Source: Sulfurovum sp.
GTDB lineage: Bacteria; Campylobacterota; Campylobacteria; Campylobacterales; Sulfurovaceae
Length of the DNA: 10,657 nt
NCBI GenBank assembly: GCA_015661535.1
Contig: DQVY01000172.1
Coordinates: forward strand, 1 to 10,657
Direction: 5' to 3'
Shown here: one piece after another, positions 1 through 5,778 of the stretch
Numbering within the stretch: position 1 is the stretch's first letter
How the letters are laid out: each line of letters starts with the position of its first letter
Program-made: the position numbers and the translations under genes
Notes under the pieces: generated by a model
Databases searched by the model: none
What the model saw: the letters and a program-made list of their open reading frames with translations, nothing else
Told to the model about the DNA's origin: nothing

Positions 1-1
1 C

Positions 2-556
2 CCTGTAGCTATCGTCCATGAAAGTAGCCGCATTAAAGAAGAAGATGCGCTTCGCTATTTTAAAGAAAACTATCTACTCGATGAAGAAGGTCTCAGTTTT
101 GAAGACTACCCGCGTGATGACCTGGAGAATCTAGCCTATCATTTTCCAAAATATATTCAATGTGCAGGCTACATCCTTGGACGAGATAAAAAAATACTTG
201 AACCCACTTTTGCCAACAAGTTTACACATGACTACTGGAAAAAGATACAAAGTATCGAGGGCTTGGAAGCCGTCATAGAGATTTCTGCACTCACTGCAGA
301 AACATCTGCCTGTGAGGCTGAAGATGCTTTACGTGCTATTATTCGTAAGCGTAAAGAAGTGCATCAGTTAAAGAAAATATCCTTTGTATGGATCGTAGAG
401 ATCCTTGGCGAGAATACGCATATAGATACTGTGATGAAACACTATTTTGAAAAAGATGTCATTAGCGTGAAAAATGGAAGAAAGACTTACTATGTAGGAT
501 GGAGTACACCTTTACAAAAAATCAATATGCGGTATTTTGTTTGTCCGCCTGAATAA
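2..556 (+). CDS. C-terminal part of an unrecognised protein (5' end outside window)
   Basis: The reading frame is open from base 2 to the TAA at 554-556, giving at least 184 residues. The gene therefore starts upstream of the window, and the TTG at 263 is only an internal codon. The visible part is soluble-looking, charged and rich in Glu, Lys and aromatic residues. It has no signal peptide or membrane segment in view. Recognisable stretches are CAGYILGRDKK, the acidic, alanine-rich stretch ETSACEAEDALRAIIRKRKE and a C-terminal MRYFVCPPE. I see no catalytic or binding motif I can name and do not assign a function. The TAA stop lies inside the left arm of the hairpin at 553-582, which probably ends the transcript. 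Codon use is unremarkable, so I regard it as a real gene. Confidence 0.85.
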   Translation, partial: PVAIVHESSRIKEEDALRYFKENYLLDEEGLSFEDYPRDDLENLAYHFPKYIQCAGYILGRDKKILEPTFANKFTHDYWKKIQSIEGLEAVIEISALTAETSACEAEDALRAIIRKRKEVHQLKKISFVWIVEILGENTHIDTVMKHYFEKDVISVKNGRKTYYVGWSTPLQKINMRYFVCPPE

Positions 557-582
557 ACTAGATACCTTTGTATCTAGTTTAT
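553..582. terminator. Bidirectional hairpin between the first gene and tkt
   Basis: Bases 553-565 and 570-582 form a perfect 13-bp inverted repeat with a CTTT loop. It sits exactly between two convergent genes and contains the TAA of the upstream gene in its left arm. It ends 4 bases before the tkt stop. The stem is AT-rich, and each arm ends in A/T-rich sequence rather than a long U-tract. A shared terminator is therefore an inference from position and symmetry. Confidence 0.65.
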
Positions 583-586
583 AACT

Positions 587-2581
587 TTATAGTTTACACT
601 CTCCAAGTTCAACTTCTCTATACTCCACATCCATCAAAGTACATGCTCTTTTCATAATGCCTTCTTGAGTAAAGCCAAACTTTTCAAAGAGTAAATCTGC
701 AGGTGCGGAAGCACCAAAACTTTCCATGCCCAGTACATCATCTGCGTAGCGGTAGTACTCTGTAGCAGTCGCCGCTTCAACAGCCAGCACTTTTGTATTA
801 GGGTTTATGACCCTTGCTTTGTAGGCTGTATTTTGTTCGTTAAAGAGGTCAAGACAAGGTACAGAGACTACGTTTGCTTTTATGCCTAGAGGTGCAAGGT
901 AACAGGCAGCTTTTAGACATGGCATGAGTTCTGAACCACTAGCCATAAGTGTGAGTGTTGCGTCTTCTCTTTCTTTGACCAAGTAGGCACCTTTGCTTAC
1001 TTCTCCAAAGTCACGTTTTGGCTTGAGTGTTTTAAGCTTTTGACGAGAAAGTACAAAACCATGTGGTGCAGTTTTCATGCTTAGTGCTGTCTTCCATGCT
1101 TCTACATTTTCTGTCGCGTCTGCCGGTCTCCATACATAGAAGTTTGGCAAGGCTCTAAACTGACTAAGCTGCTCTATAGGCTCATGGGTTGGGCCATCTT
1201 CACCTACACCGATGCTGTCGTGTGTCCATACAAAAAAGTTTTGTATTTTACTGAGTGACGCGATACGAGCAGCAGGTTTTAAGTAGTCTGAAAAGATGAA
1301 GAACGTCGCATTGAACGGTATGGTTGTACCATAAATGGCCATTGCATTGGTCATCGCGGCCATAGAGTGCTCACGTATACCAAAGTGCATATTACGCCCT
1401 TTAGGGAAGTCTCCCAGGTCTTTCAAATCTGTTTTATTTGAAGGTGCAAGGTCTGCTGAGCCCCCTAAGAAAGAAGGGATCGCTTTTGCAATGGCATTGA
1501 GTATCTTACCATTTGAATCTCTTGTTGCCATCTCTTTATCGTTAGAAAAATCTGGAAAACAAATGCTTGAGAAATCTGGATTTTGTAATTTTTCAAGTGC
1601 AATATTCTGCTCTACCAATGGTGCTTCTTTTTGTCTATGGATCCACTCTTTTTCGGCAAGTTCACCTTTTTCTATAGCACATCTAAAACGAAGCAGTACA
1701 TCTTCAGGTATAGCAAAATGCTCCTCAGGGTTAAAGCCCTCTTTTGTTTTAGACTCTGCAATGATCTTTTCACCAAGAGGTGCACCATGCGTATGGTGTG
1801 TCCCTTCTAACTCTCCTGCTCCCCTGCCGATGATCGTATTGGCAATGATGATCGTTGGCTTTGTAGCTGTTTTTACTTCATCCAACACTTTTTCAATGTC
1901 ATCATAACAGTGACCGTTTATCTTCTTCACATCCCAGTTTTGTGCTTCAAAACGTTTTGCAACATCTTCACTCCAGGCAATGCTTGTATCTCCTTCAATA
2001 GTGATACAGTTTGAATCATAGATCAATACAAGATCTTCAAGTCCCAAGTGTCCTGCCAAAGCACAGGCTTCGTAAGAGATACCTTCTTGCAAGTCCCCAT
2101 CACCACAAAGACAATAGACCTTATGGTCGATAAGTTCACAGGTCTCTGAGTTGACCTGGTTTTTGGTATAGGCTTCTGCCATAGCAAAACCAACCGCATT
2201 GGCGATCCCCTGCCCTAATGGTCCTGTAGTGATCTCTATACCTTCGGTGTGTCCGTACTCTGGATGTCCCGGTGTTTTAGAATCAAGTTGACGAAAATTT
2301 TTCAGATCATCCACACTCACACCATAGCCCCAAAGGTGTAAAAGTGAGTAGATCAGTGCAGAACCATGTCCTCCTGAAAATACCAAACGGTCACGGTTCA
2401 ACCATGTTGGGTTTTTAGGATTGTGGATGAGTTTTTCAGAAAGCACTACGGCGATGTCTGCCAGTCCCATAGGTGCACCGGGGTGTCCTGAATTTGCTTT
2501 TTGCACCATATCTGCTGCTAAAAATCGAATGGTATTTGCCATTTTTCTACGCATTTTGTTCTGCTCTGTCATTATTGCCAT
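587..2581 (-). CDS. tkt: Transketolase
   Basis: Thiamine-diphosphate enzyme that moves two-carbon ketol units between sugar phosphates in the cytoplasmic pentose phosphate pathway, and in the Calvin cycle where present. At 664 residues it is full length for the family. Visible motifs are SGHPGAPMG at 31-39, GGHGS at 70-74, GPLGQG near 120-125, and the ThDP/Mg signature GDGDLQEG at 160-167 followed by DSN at 189-191. GGSADL lies at 383-388, and the catalytic Glu is in GIREHSM (E404). GEDGPTHEP spans 460-468 with the substrate-contacting His at 466, and the C-terminal transketolase domain follows. The ATG at 2581 is preceded by AAGGAA three bases away. A second ATG at 2572 (residue 4) is possible and has a longer spacing. 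The gene follows ispA on the same strand with 54 bases between them, so co-transcription is likely, although a small inverted repeat lies in the gap. Confidence 0.97.
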   Translation of the reverse strand: MAIMTEQNKMRRKMANTIRFLAADMVQKANSGHPGAPMGLADIAVVLSEKLIHNPKNPTWLNRDRLVFSGGHGSALIYSLLHLWGYGVSVDDLKNFRQLDSKTPGHPEYGHTEGIEITTGPLGQGIANAVGFAMAEAYTKNQVNSETCELIDHKVYCLCGDGDLQEGISYEACALAGHLGLEDLVLIYDSNCITIEGDTSIAWSEDVAKRFEAQNWDVKKINGHCYDDIEKVLDEVKTATKPTIIIANTIIGRGAGELEGTHHTHGAPLGEKIIAESKTKEGFNPEEHFAIPEDVLLRFRCAIEKGELAEKEWIHRQKEAPLVEQNIALEKLQNPDFSSICFPDFSNDKEMATRDSNGKILNAIAKAIPSFLGGSADLAPSNKTDLKDLGDFPKGRNMHFGIREHSMAAMTNAMAIYGTTIPFNATFFIFSDYLKPAARIASLSKIQNFFVWTHDSIGVGEDGPTHEPIEQLSQFRALPNFYVWRPADATENVEAWKTALSMKTAPHGFVLSRQKLKTLKPKRDFGEVSKGAYLVKEREDATLTLMASGSELMPCLKAACYLAPLGIKANVVSVPCLDLFNEQNTAYKARVINPNTKVLAVEAATATEYYRYADDVLGMESFGASAPADLLFEKFGFTQEGIMKRACTLMDVEYREVELGECKL

Positions 2582-2610
2582 ATTATTTCCTTGAAGTTTC
2601 TGTCTTTTAA

Positions 2611-2629
2611 TGTTCGATAAAATCGAACA
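2611..2629. repeat. Perfect 8-bp inverted repeat in the ispA-tkt gap
   Basis: Bases 2611-2618 (TGTTCGAT) and 2622-2629 (ATCGAACA) are perfect inverted copies around AAA. On the minus-strand transcript the hairpin falls 7 bases after the ispA stop and about 30 before the tkt start. The sequence after it is not a U-tract. It could be a weak terminator or attenuator, an RNA processing or stability element, or a protein-binding dyad. The sequence alone does not decide. Confidence 0.5.
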
Positions 2630-2635
2630 AATATA

Positions 2636-3484
2636 TTATTGATGCCTATACAAATATTTTGTTATTAGGGGTCGTAAAGCTTCTTGAAGCTTCTCATCAA
2701 ACGTTTCAAATCGTCTTTGTAAATCTTTTGCCAAGTCATCTGCCTCTTCTATACTTTTCTCAAGTCCTAAAAGATTTATAAAGCTATTTTTATCACCATC
2801 GTTTCCTGTGGGTTTACCTGCCTCTTCTTCACTCTGTGTCTCATCTATAATATCATCTTGTATCTGAAACAAAAGCCCAAAGTCAATACCAAAGTCATAC
2901 AGTGCTTTTTGCATCTTTGCATCTAACCCTGCAATGACTGCTCCCATCTGTAATGAAGCAGCTATAAGTTTGGCGGTCTTGTTGGTATGCAGTACTTTAA
3001 TTTGCTCTATATCAAGGGGTTTATTTTCAAAATAACAGTCTATCGCCTGTCCTAAAACCATCCCTTGTCCCCCGCCATTTTGTGCAAGGAGCATGACCAG
3101 TTTTATTTTAATATCTTCTCGTAAAGGTGCTTTAGAAATGCACAAAAAAGCATCTGTATTGAGTGCATCCGCTGCAAGTATAGCTGTGACTTCATCATAA
3201 CGTTTGTGCAAGGTTTTATGTCCTCTTCGCAGGTCTGCATCATCCATAGCAGGGAGGTCATCGTGTATAAGAGAATAGGTATGAAACATTTCGAGTGCCA
3301 GTGCTACGGGAAGTGCGCTATTGTAAAGCATAGGTTCATAGACATCAACAATACTTAAAAGCAACATCGGACGAAAACGTTTCCCTCCAGCCTTGAGCAT
3401 ATCACCCAGTGCAGCTTCATATACGGGGTGAAAGCTTGCTGCTTTAGGTAAATTTTCATTTAAATATGTTTCAAATCTTTGCAT
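2636..3484 (-). CDS. ispA: Polyprenyl (farnesyl/geranylgeranyl) diphosphate synthase
   Basis: Trans-prenyltransferase that condenses isopentenyl diphosphate with allylic diphosphates to supply precursors of undecaprenyl phosphate and quinone side chains. The first aspartate-rich motif is DDLPAMDD, spaced as DDxxxxD in the bacterial type, followed by RRGHKTLHKRY. The second is FQIQDDIIDET, followed by the GKPTGND loop typical of this branch. GGKRFRP near the N-terminus binds the diphosphate. The length of about 282 residues fits short-chain synthases. Product chain length cannot be read with certainty, but farnesyl is most likely. I chose the ATG at 3484 because AGAG lies five bases upstream. 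A GTG two codons earlier (3490) overlaps that ribosome site and is less likely. The gene is divergent from the small membrane protein, so its promoter lies in the 48 bases between them. Confidence 0.95.
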   Translation of the reverse strand: MQRFETYLNENLPKAASFHPVYEAALGDMLKAGGKRFRPMLLLSIVDVYEPMLYNSALPVALALEMFHTYSLIHDDLPAMDDADLRRGHKTLHKRYDEVTAILAADALNTDAFLCISKAPLREDIKIKLVMLLAQNGGGQGMVLGQAIDCYFENKPLDIEQIKVLHTNKTAKLIAASLQMGAVIAGLDAKMQKALYDFGIDFGLLFQIQDDIIDETQSEEEAGKPTGNDGDKNSFINLLGLEKSIEEADDLAKDLQRRFETFDEKLQEALRPLITKYLYRHQ

Positions 3485-3502
3485 AAGCACTCTTTTATTA
3501 AA

Positions 3503-3516
3503 TTGTAGAATTATAT
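3503..3516 (-). promoter_or_regulatory. Candidate -10 box for ispA-tkt
   Basis: On the minus strand TATAAT occupies 3515-3510, about 26 bases upstream of the ispA ATG. This is the only region that can hold the ispA promoter, because the next gene upstream is divergent. No convincing -35 box is present, which is usual for housekeeping promoters in Campylobacterota. The same few bases must also drive the plus-strand gene at 3533. Confidence 0.4.
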
Positions 3517-3532
3517 CTAATTAGGCTAAAAT

Positions 3533-3751
3533 ATGCTCATGAAAATGAAACAACGCACAATTATCCGCTGGCTTAAACGTATCGCTGTCATTATGACTAT
3601 TCTGATCTGGGTTTATGTCATCTACAGCTTCCTGAAAAACCCTGCACCTTTTTCAGAATTGGCCCTCTATTGTATGGGCTCTACGATGCTCATATTTACG
3701 CTCTTGTCTGCTGCATTCAAAGGATTGGAGTATTGGGAACAGCAACTGTAG
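3533..3751 (+). CDS. Small two-helix inner-membrane protein, unknown function
   Basis: A 72-residue protein that begins with a strongly basic segment (MLMKMKQRTIIRWLKR). Two predicted membrane helices follow, at about 17-35 and 43-62, joined by a short loop containing NPAPF. The positive-inside rule puts both ends in the cytoplasm. I recognise no family. TTAGG seven bases before the ATG at 3533 supports this start, although further ATGs at 3539 and 3545 are possible. The gene is divergent from ispA and convergent with aroK. Its TAG stop at 3749-3751 is part of the GTAG head of a REP-like hairpin, so the last codons may have been set by insertion of that element. It is short, but its ribosome site, helix pattern and fit to the gap support it as real. 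Confidence 0.7.
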   Translation: MLMKMKQRTIIRWLKRIAVIMTILIWVYVIYSFLKNPAPFSELALYCMGSTMLIFTLLSAAFKGLEYWEQQL

Positions 3752-3773
3752 GGTGCGTTTACAACGCACTCTA
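3748..3773. repeat. REP-like GTAG palindrome containing both convergent stop codons
   Basis: GTAG (3748-3751) is followed by GTGCGTT at 3753-3759, a TAC loop and AACGCAC at 3763-3769. The pairing extends through a G-T wobble to give an 11-bp stem, 3749-3759 with 3763-3773. The base of the stem is the TAG of the plus-strand gene on one side and the reverse complement of the aroK TAG on the other. A GTAG tetranucleotide ahead of a hairpin is the known hallmark of REP sequences mobilised by RAYT (TnpA-REP) transposases. There is no U-tract, so its role as a terminator is uncertain. Confidence 0.6.
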
Positions 3774-4280
3774 TAGGAAATGTTTGGCGATAAATGTCAA
3801 CTGCTGATCCATAGAAAGATTTTCTACATCTACTACCACATCTGCCAATTTTCTATAGGCTTTTTGCCGTTCTTCATAGAGGGTTTTAGCCTTTTTCTCA
3901 TCAGCAAAAAGAGGACGTTTGGCCAATTTCTCTTTAGCATTCTTAGCGGTTTTTAAACGCTTATGTATCCACTCAAAGGAAGCATCAAGCAGTACGACTG
4001 TCCCTAATTTTTTCAAATTATTAACCTTATAAAATCCACCACCACAAGAGATAAAGGTACCTTTGACACACTTTTCTATCCAGTCTGCAGTGGCCTGCTC
4101 CTGGGCACGAAAATAGGCTTCACCTTTTTTTTCAAATATTTTTTTGACTTCTTTATTCTCTTTAGATTCTATCAGGTCATCTGTATCTATGATATAGGTA
4201 CCGTATTTTTTAGTAAAAGCACGAGCAGTTGTGCCTTTGCCTACCCCCATGAAGCCAATAAGAATAATATTTTTTTTCAA
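3771..4280 (-). CDS. aroK: Shikimate kinase
   Basis: Phosphorylates shikimate at the 3-position with ATP, the fifth step of the shikimate pathway to chorismate, in the cytoplasm. The 169-residue length is normal for the family. The Walker A loop is GFMGVGKGT at 9-17. Shikimate-binding residues are visible as IDTDD at 31-35, the FR pair at 57-58 and the SCGGGF segment near 78-83. The ATP lid arginine is in KRPLF (R122). The start is a TTG at 4278-4280. No ATG is available, because an in-frame TGA lies two codons upstream (the stop of the preceding gene). The ribosome site is weak, so translation is probably coupled to the 79-residue upstream gene, which ends 3 bases before. The stop is embedded in a REP-like palindrome. 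The first codons include a run of eight A residues. Confidence 0.95.
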   Translation of the reverse strand: MKKNIILIGFMGVGKGTTARAFTKKYGTYIIDTDDLIESKENKEVKKIFEKKGEAYFRAQEQATADWIEKCVKGTFISCGGGFYKVNNLKKLGTVVLLDASFEWIHKRLKTAKNAKEKLAKRPLFADEKKAKTLYEERQKAYRKLADVVVDVENLSMDQQLTFIAKHFL

Positions 4281-4283
4281 CGT

Positions 4284-4523
4284 TCAAACCATATTGTAAC
4301 GGTCAATGATCTTCTTCAAACGTTTACGAAGATTTTTAAGTGCATCTATCGCATTGTCGCCATCTGCCATGAGTGATTCAAATTCGTCAAATTGTATTTT
4401 TGCTACCCATCCGATCTTTGTATGTCTTTTGATTCCCACAAAACGTACTTCTCCATAATGCTCTTTTGCCATTTTATAAATACGGTCTATTCTTTCATCT
4501 AAGGTTTTTGCTTCTTGACTCAT
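4284..4523 (-). CDS. Small HicB-like-fold protein upstream of aroK, unknown function
   Basis: A 79-residue soluble protein. I place the start at the ATG at 4523 (MSQEAKTLDE) because AAGGAC lies just upstream. The frame stays open to an ATG at 4580, but that extension would run through the promoter region. The predicted layout is a helix (about 10-22), two strands (EVRFVGIKR and GWVAKIQF), and then GDNAIDALKNLRKRLKKII as a helix. The pattern of a 'WVA' strand, a loop, 'GD' and 'A..AL.NL' resembles the HicB antitoxin fold (inference). No HicA toxin gene is adjacent, so a toxin-antitoxin role is not supported. It ends in TGA, 3 bases before the TTG of aroK and in the same frame. Co-transcription with aroK is very likely. 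Confidence 0.8.
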   Translation of the reverse strand: MSQEAKTLDERIDRIYKMAKEHYGEVRFVGIKRHTKIGWVAKIQFDEFESLMADGDNAIDALKNLRKRLKKIIDRYNMV

Positions 4524-4555
4524 TCTTGTCCTTTTATTAAAGTTTCTCTTTTTTT

Positions 4556-4571
4556 GGGCATAATTATAGCA
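4556..4571. promoter_or_regulatory. Overlapping divergent promoter core between the aroK unit and the SDR gene
   Basis: On the minus strand TATAAT occupies 4568-4563, preceded by TGC, which makes an extended -10 box for the 79-residue gene and aroK. On the plus strand CATAAT at 4559-4564 overlaps it and could serve the SDR gene at 4609. The core GCATAATTATAGC is nearly symmetric. The two transcripts may therefore compete for polymerase. These are calls by consensus only. Confidence 0.4.
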
Positions 4572-4608
4572 TAGCAACAAAAGAAATCTATAACAAAAGG
4601 ATTACAAG

Positions 4609-5307
4609 ATGGGAAATATACTCATAACAGGCATAAGTTCAGGTTTGGGAGAAGCTTTGGTTGAGGCCTATCTAGCCAAAGGAGATACTGTGTATAGCAT
4701 AGGAAGGACCATGCCTCAAAAGTTTGATAGGAACCCCCATTTTTTCTTCTTTCCTTATGATCTCAGCGAAACATTTATGCTCCGCTCTACCCTCAAAGAG
4801 TATGTAGCCCATAAGTCCTTTAATACGGTCATACTCAATGCCGGTGTTTTAGGAGAGATACAAACACTGCAAAACACAGAACTTGAACACATTAAAGCCG
4901 TCATGGAAATAAACGTTTGGGCAAACAAAGAGCTTATTGACACGCTAGCAGAACATGCACAGTTTGTGGGACAGGTCATTGGTATCTCCTCCGGTGCAGC
5001 CGTGAATGGTTCAAAAGGATGGGGTGCCTATTCACTTTCAAAATCTGCACTCAATATGTTGCTTAAGGTCTATGCAAAAGAGTTGCCTGATATCCACTTT
5101 ACAGCTCTCGCACCAGGTATCATAAAAACACCCATGACCAATAAGATCATATATGAAGTAGATGAACAAATTTTTCCTTCTGCAAAAGTACTAAAAGAGA
5201 GCTACATACTAAGCCCTCACGAGGCAGCACAAAACCTTGTGTCTCTTTTCCCTAAATTACTAAACTATGAAAGTGGAAGCTTTTTAGATGTAAGAACTAT
5301 GGAATAG
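4609..5307 (+). CDS. Short-chain dehydrogenase/reductase (SDR family)
   Basis: NAD(P)H-dependent oxidoreductase of the classical SDR family; the substrate is unknown. The 232-residue length fits. Motifs in order are the cofactor glycine motif TGISSGLG at 7-14 and the NAG triad at 77-79. The structural Asn is in INVWA (N102), and the catalytic Ser is in GISSG (127-128). Tyr and Lys are in YSLSK (Y141, K145), and the cofactor-loop LAPGIIKTPM starts at 167. All four catalytic residues are present, so it should be active. The Arg at 33 (IGRT) after the second strand suggests NADP preference, which is an inference. An AAAGGA site seven bases before the ATG at 4609 supports the start. The gene is divergent from the aroK unit and is followed by a small exported protein 66 bases downstream; nothing in the context reveals a pathway. 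Confidence 0.93.
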   Translation: MGNILITGISSGLGEALVEAYLAKGDTVYSIGRTMPQKFDRNPHFFFFPYDLSETFMLRSTLKEYVAHKSFNTVILNAGVLGEIQTLQNTELEHIKAVMEINVWANKELIDTLAEHAQFVGQVIGISSGAAVNGSKGWGAYSLSKSALNMLLKVYAKELPDIHFTALAPGIIKTPMTNKIIYEVDEQIFPSAKVLKESYILSPHEAAQNLVSLFPKLLNYESGSFLDVRTME

Positions 5308-5333
5308 TCCATTTATTACTTTTTATTGAAAGT

Positions 5334-5339
5334 TATGAT
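5334..5339 (+). promoter_or_regulatory. Candidate -10 box for the exported protein gene
   Basis: TATGAT at 5334-5339 lies about 35 bases before the ATG at 5374, downstream of an AT-rich stretch. It would give a leader of roughly 28 bases including AGGGG. No -35 box is evident, and read-through from the SDR gene is an alternative. Confidence 0.25.
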
Positions 5340-5373
5340 AAAATTTGAAAATGATAATAATAGGGGTCTTATA

Positions 5374-5778
5374 ATGCTAAAGAAAAAAATACTATTGGGT
5401 ATGTTTATATTGTTTACCCAACTTCACGCAACATCCAATACAACAAATAATGGATTTAACAGTGAAATGAGCCATGTTGTCGGAGGGGCAGTAGCAGGAG
5501 GGGCAGTCACTTATATTGTCGACCAATACTTTCCAGAATATGCGGAGCAAAGAGCCTTGCTTGGTTTTGCTATTCCTTCAATTGTCTATGCTGTAATTGA
5601 AGGGTATCATATTGCCCAAGATGGTAATGCAAAAGGGCAAATGTTGGACATATGGTCAAATACGCTTGGTGCTGCCGTAGGTGCTGCTCTCGTAGATGAC
5701 TTTCTCTTAGCCCCCGTCATTAAAACTGCCCCCGATGGTACACAAAGTGTTGGGGTACAAGTTTCTCACTCTTTCTAA
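5374..5778 (+). CDS. Exported glycine-rich hydrophobic protein, possibly YfiM-like
   Basis: A 134-residue protein from the ATG at 5374, which has AGGGG seven bases upstream. The frame also opens at a TTG at 5326, but that start lacks a ribosome site. The N-terminus is a clear Sec signal (MLKKK, then a hydrophobic core, then QLHA), with likely cleavage after residue 19 at LHA-TS. The mature part has MSHVVGGAVAGG, a hydrophobic segment with FAIPSIVYAVIEGYH, and DIWSNTLGAAVGAALVDD. The spacing of a His-containing glycine stretch and a D-x2-x-N-x-x-G motif recalls small YfiM/DUF2279 envelope proteins, which is an inference of low strength. It may be periplasmic or held in a membrane by its glycine-zipper-like helices. 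Its TAA overlaps the stop of the convergent LTA-synthase-like gene by four bases. Confidence 0.75.
   Translation: MLKKKILLGMFILFTQLHATSNTTNNGFNSEMSHVVGGAVAGGAVTYIVDQYFPEYAEQRALLGFAIPSIVYAVIEGYHIAQDGNAKGQMLDIWSNTLGAAVGAALVDDFLLAPVIKTAPDGTQSVGVQVSHSF

Noticed and set aside
1335..1907. A 190-codon open frame antisense to tkt
   Set aside because: It lies wholly within the conserved tkt coding region, has no family features and reads as the reverse of tkt codons.
4278..4523. TGA at 4284-4286 as a selenocysteine codon fusing the small protein to AroK
   Set aside because: AroK is complete from the TTG, the upstream protein is a compact unit, and no SECIS-like hairpin follows. Two coupled genes are simpler.
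4284..4580. HicAB toxin-antitoxin system
   Set aside because: Only a HicB-like fold is suggested; no HicA-type gene lies on either side.
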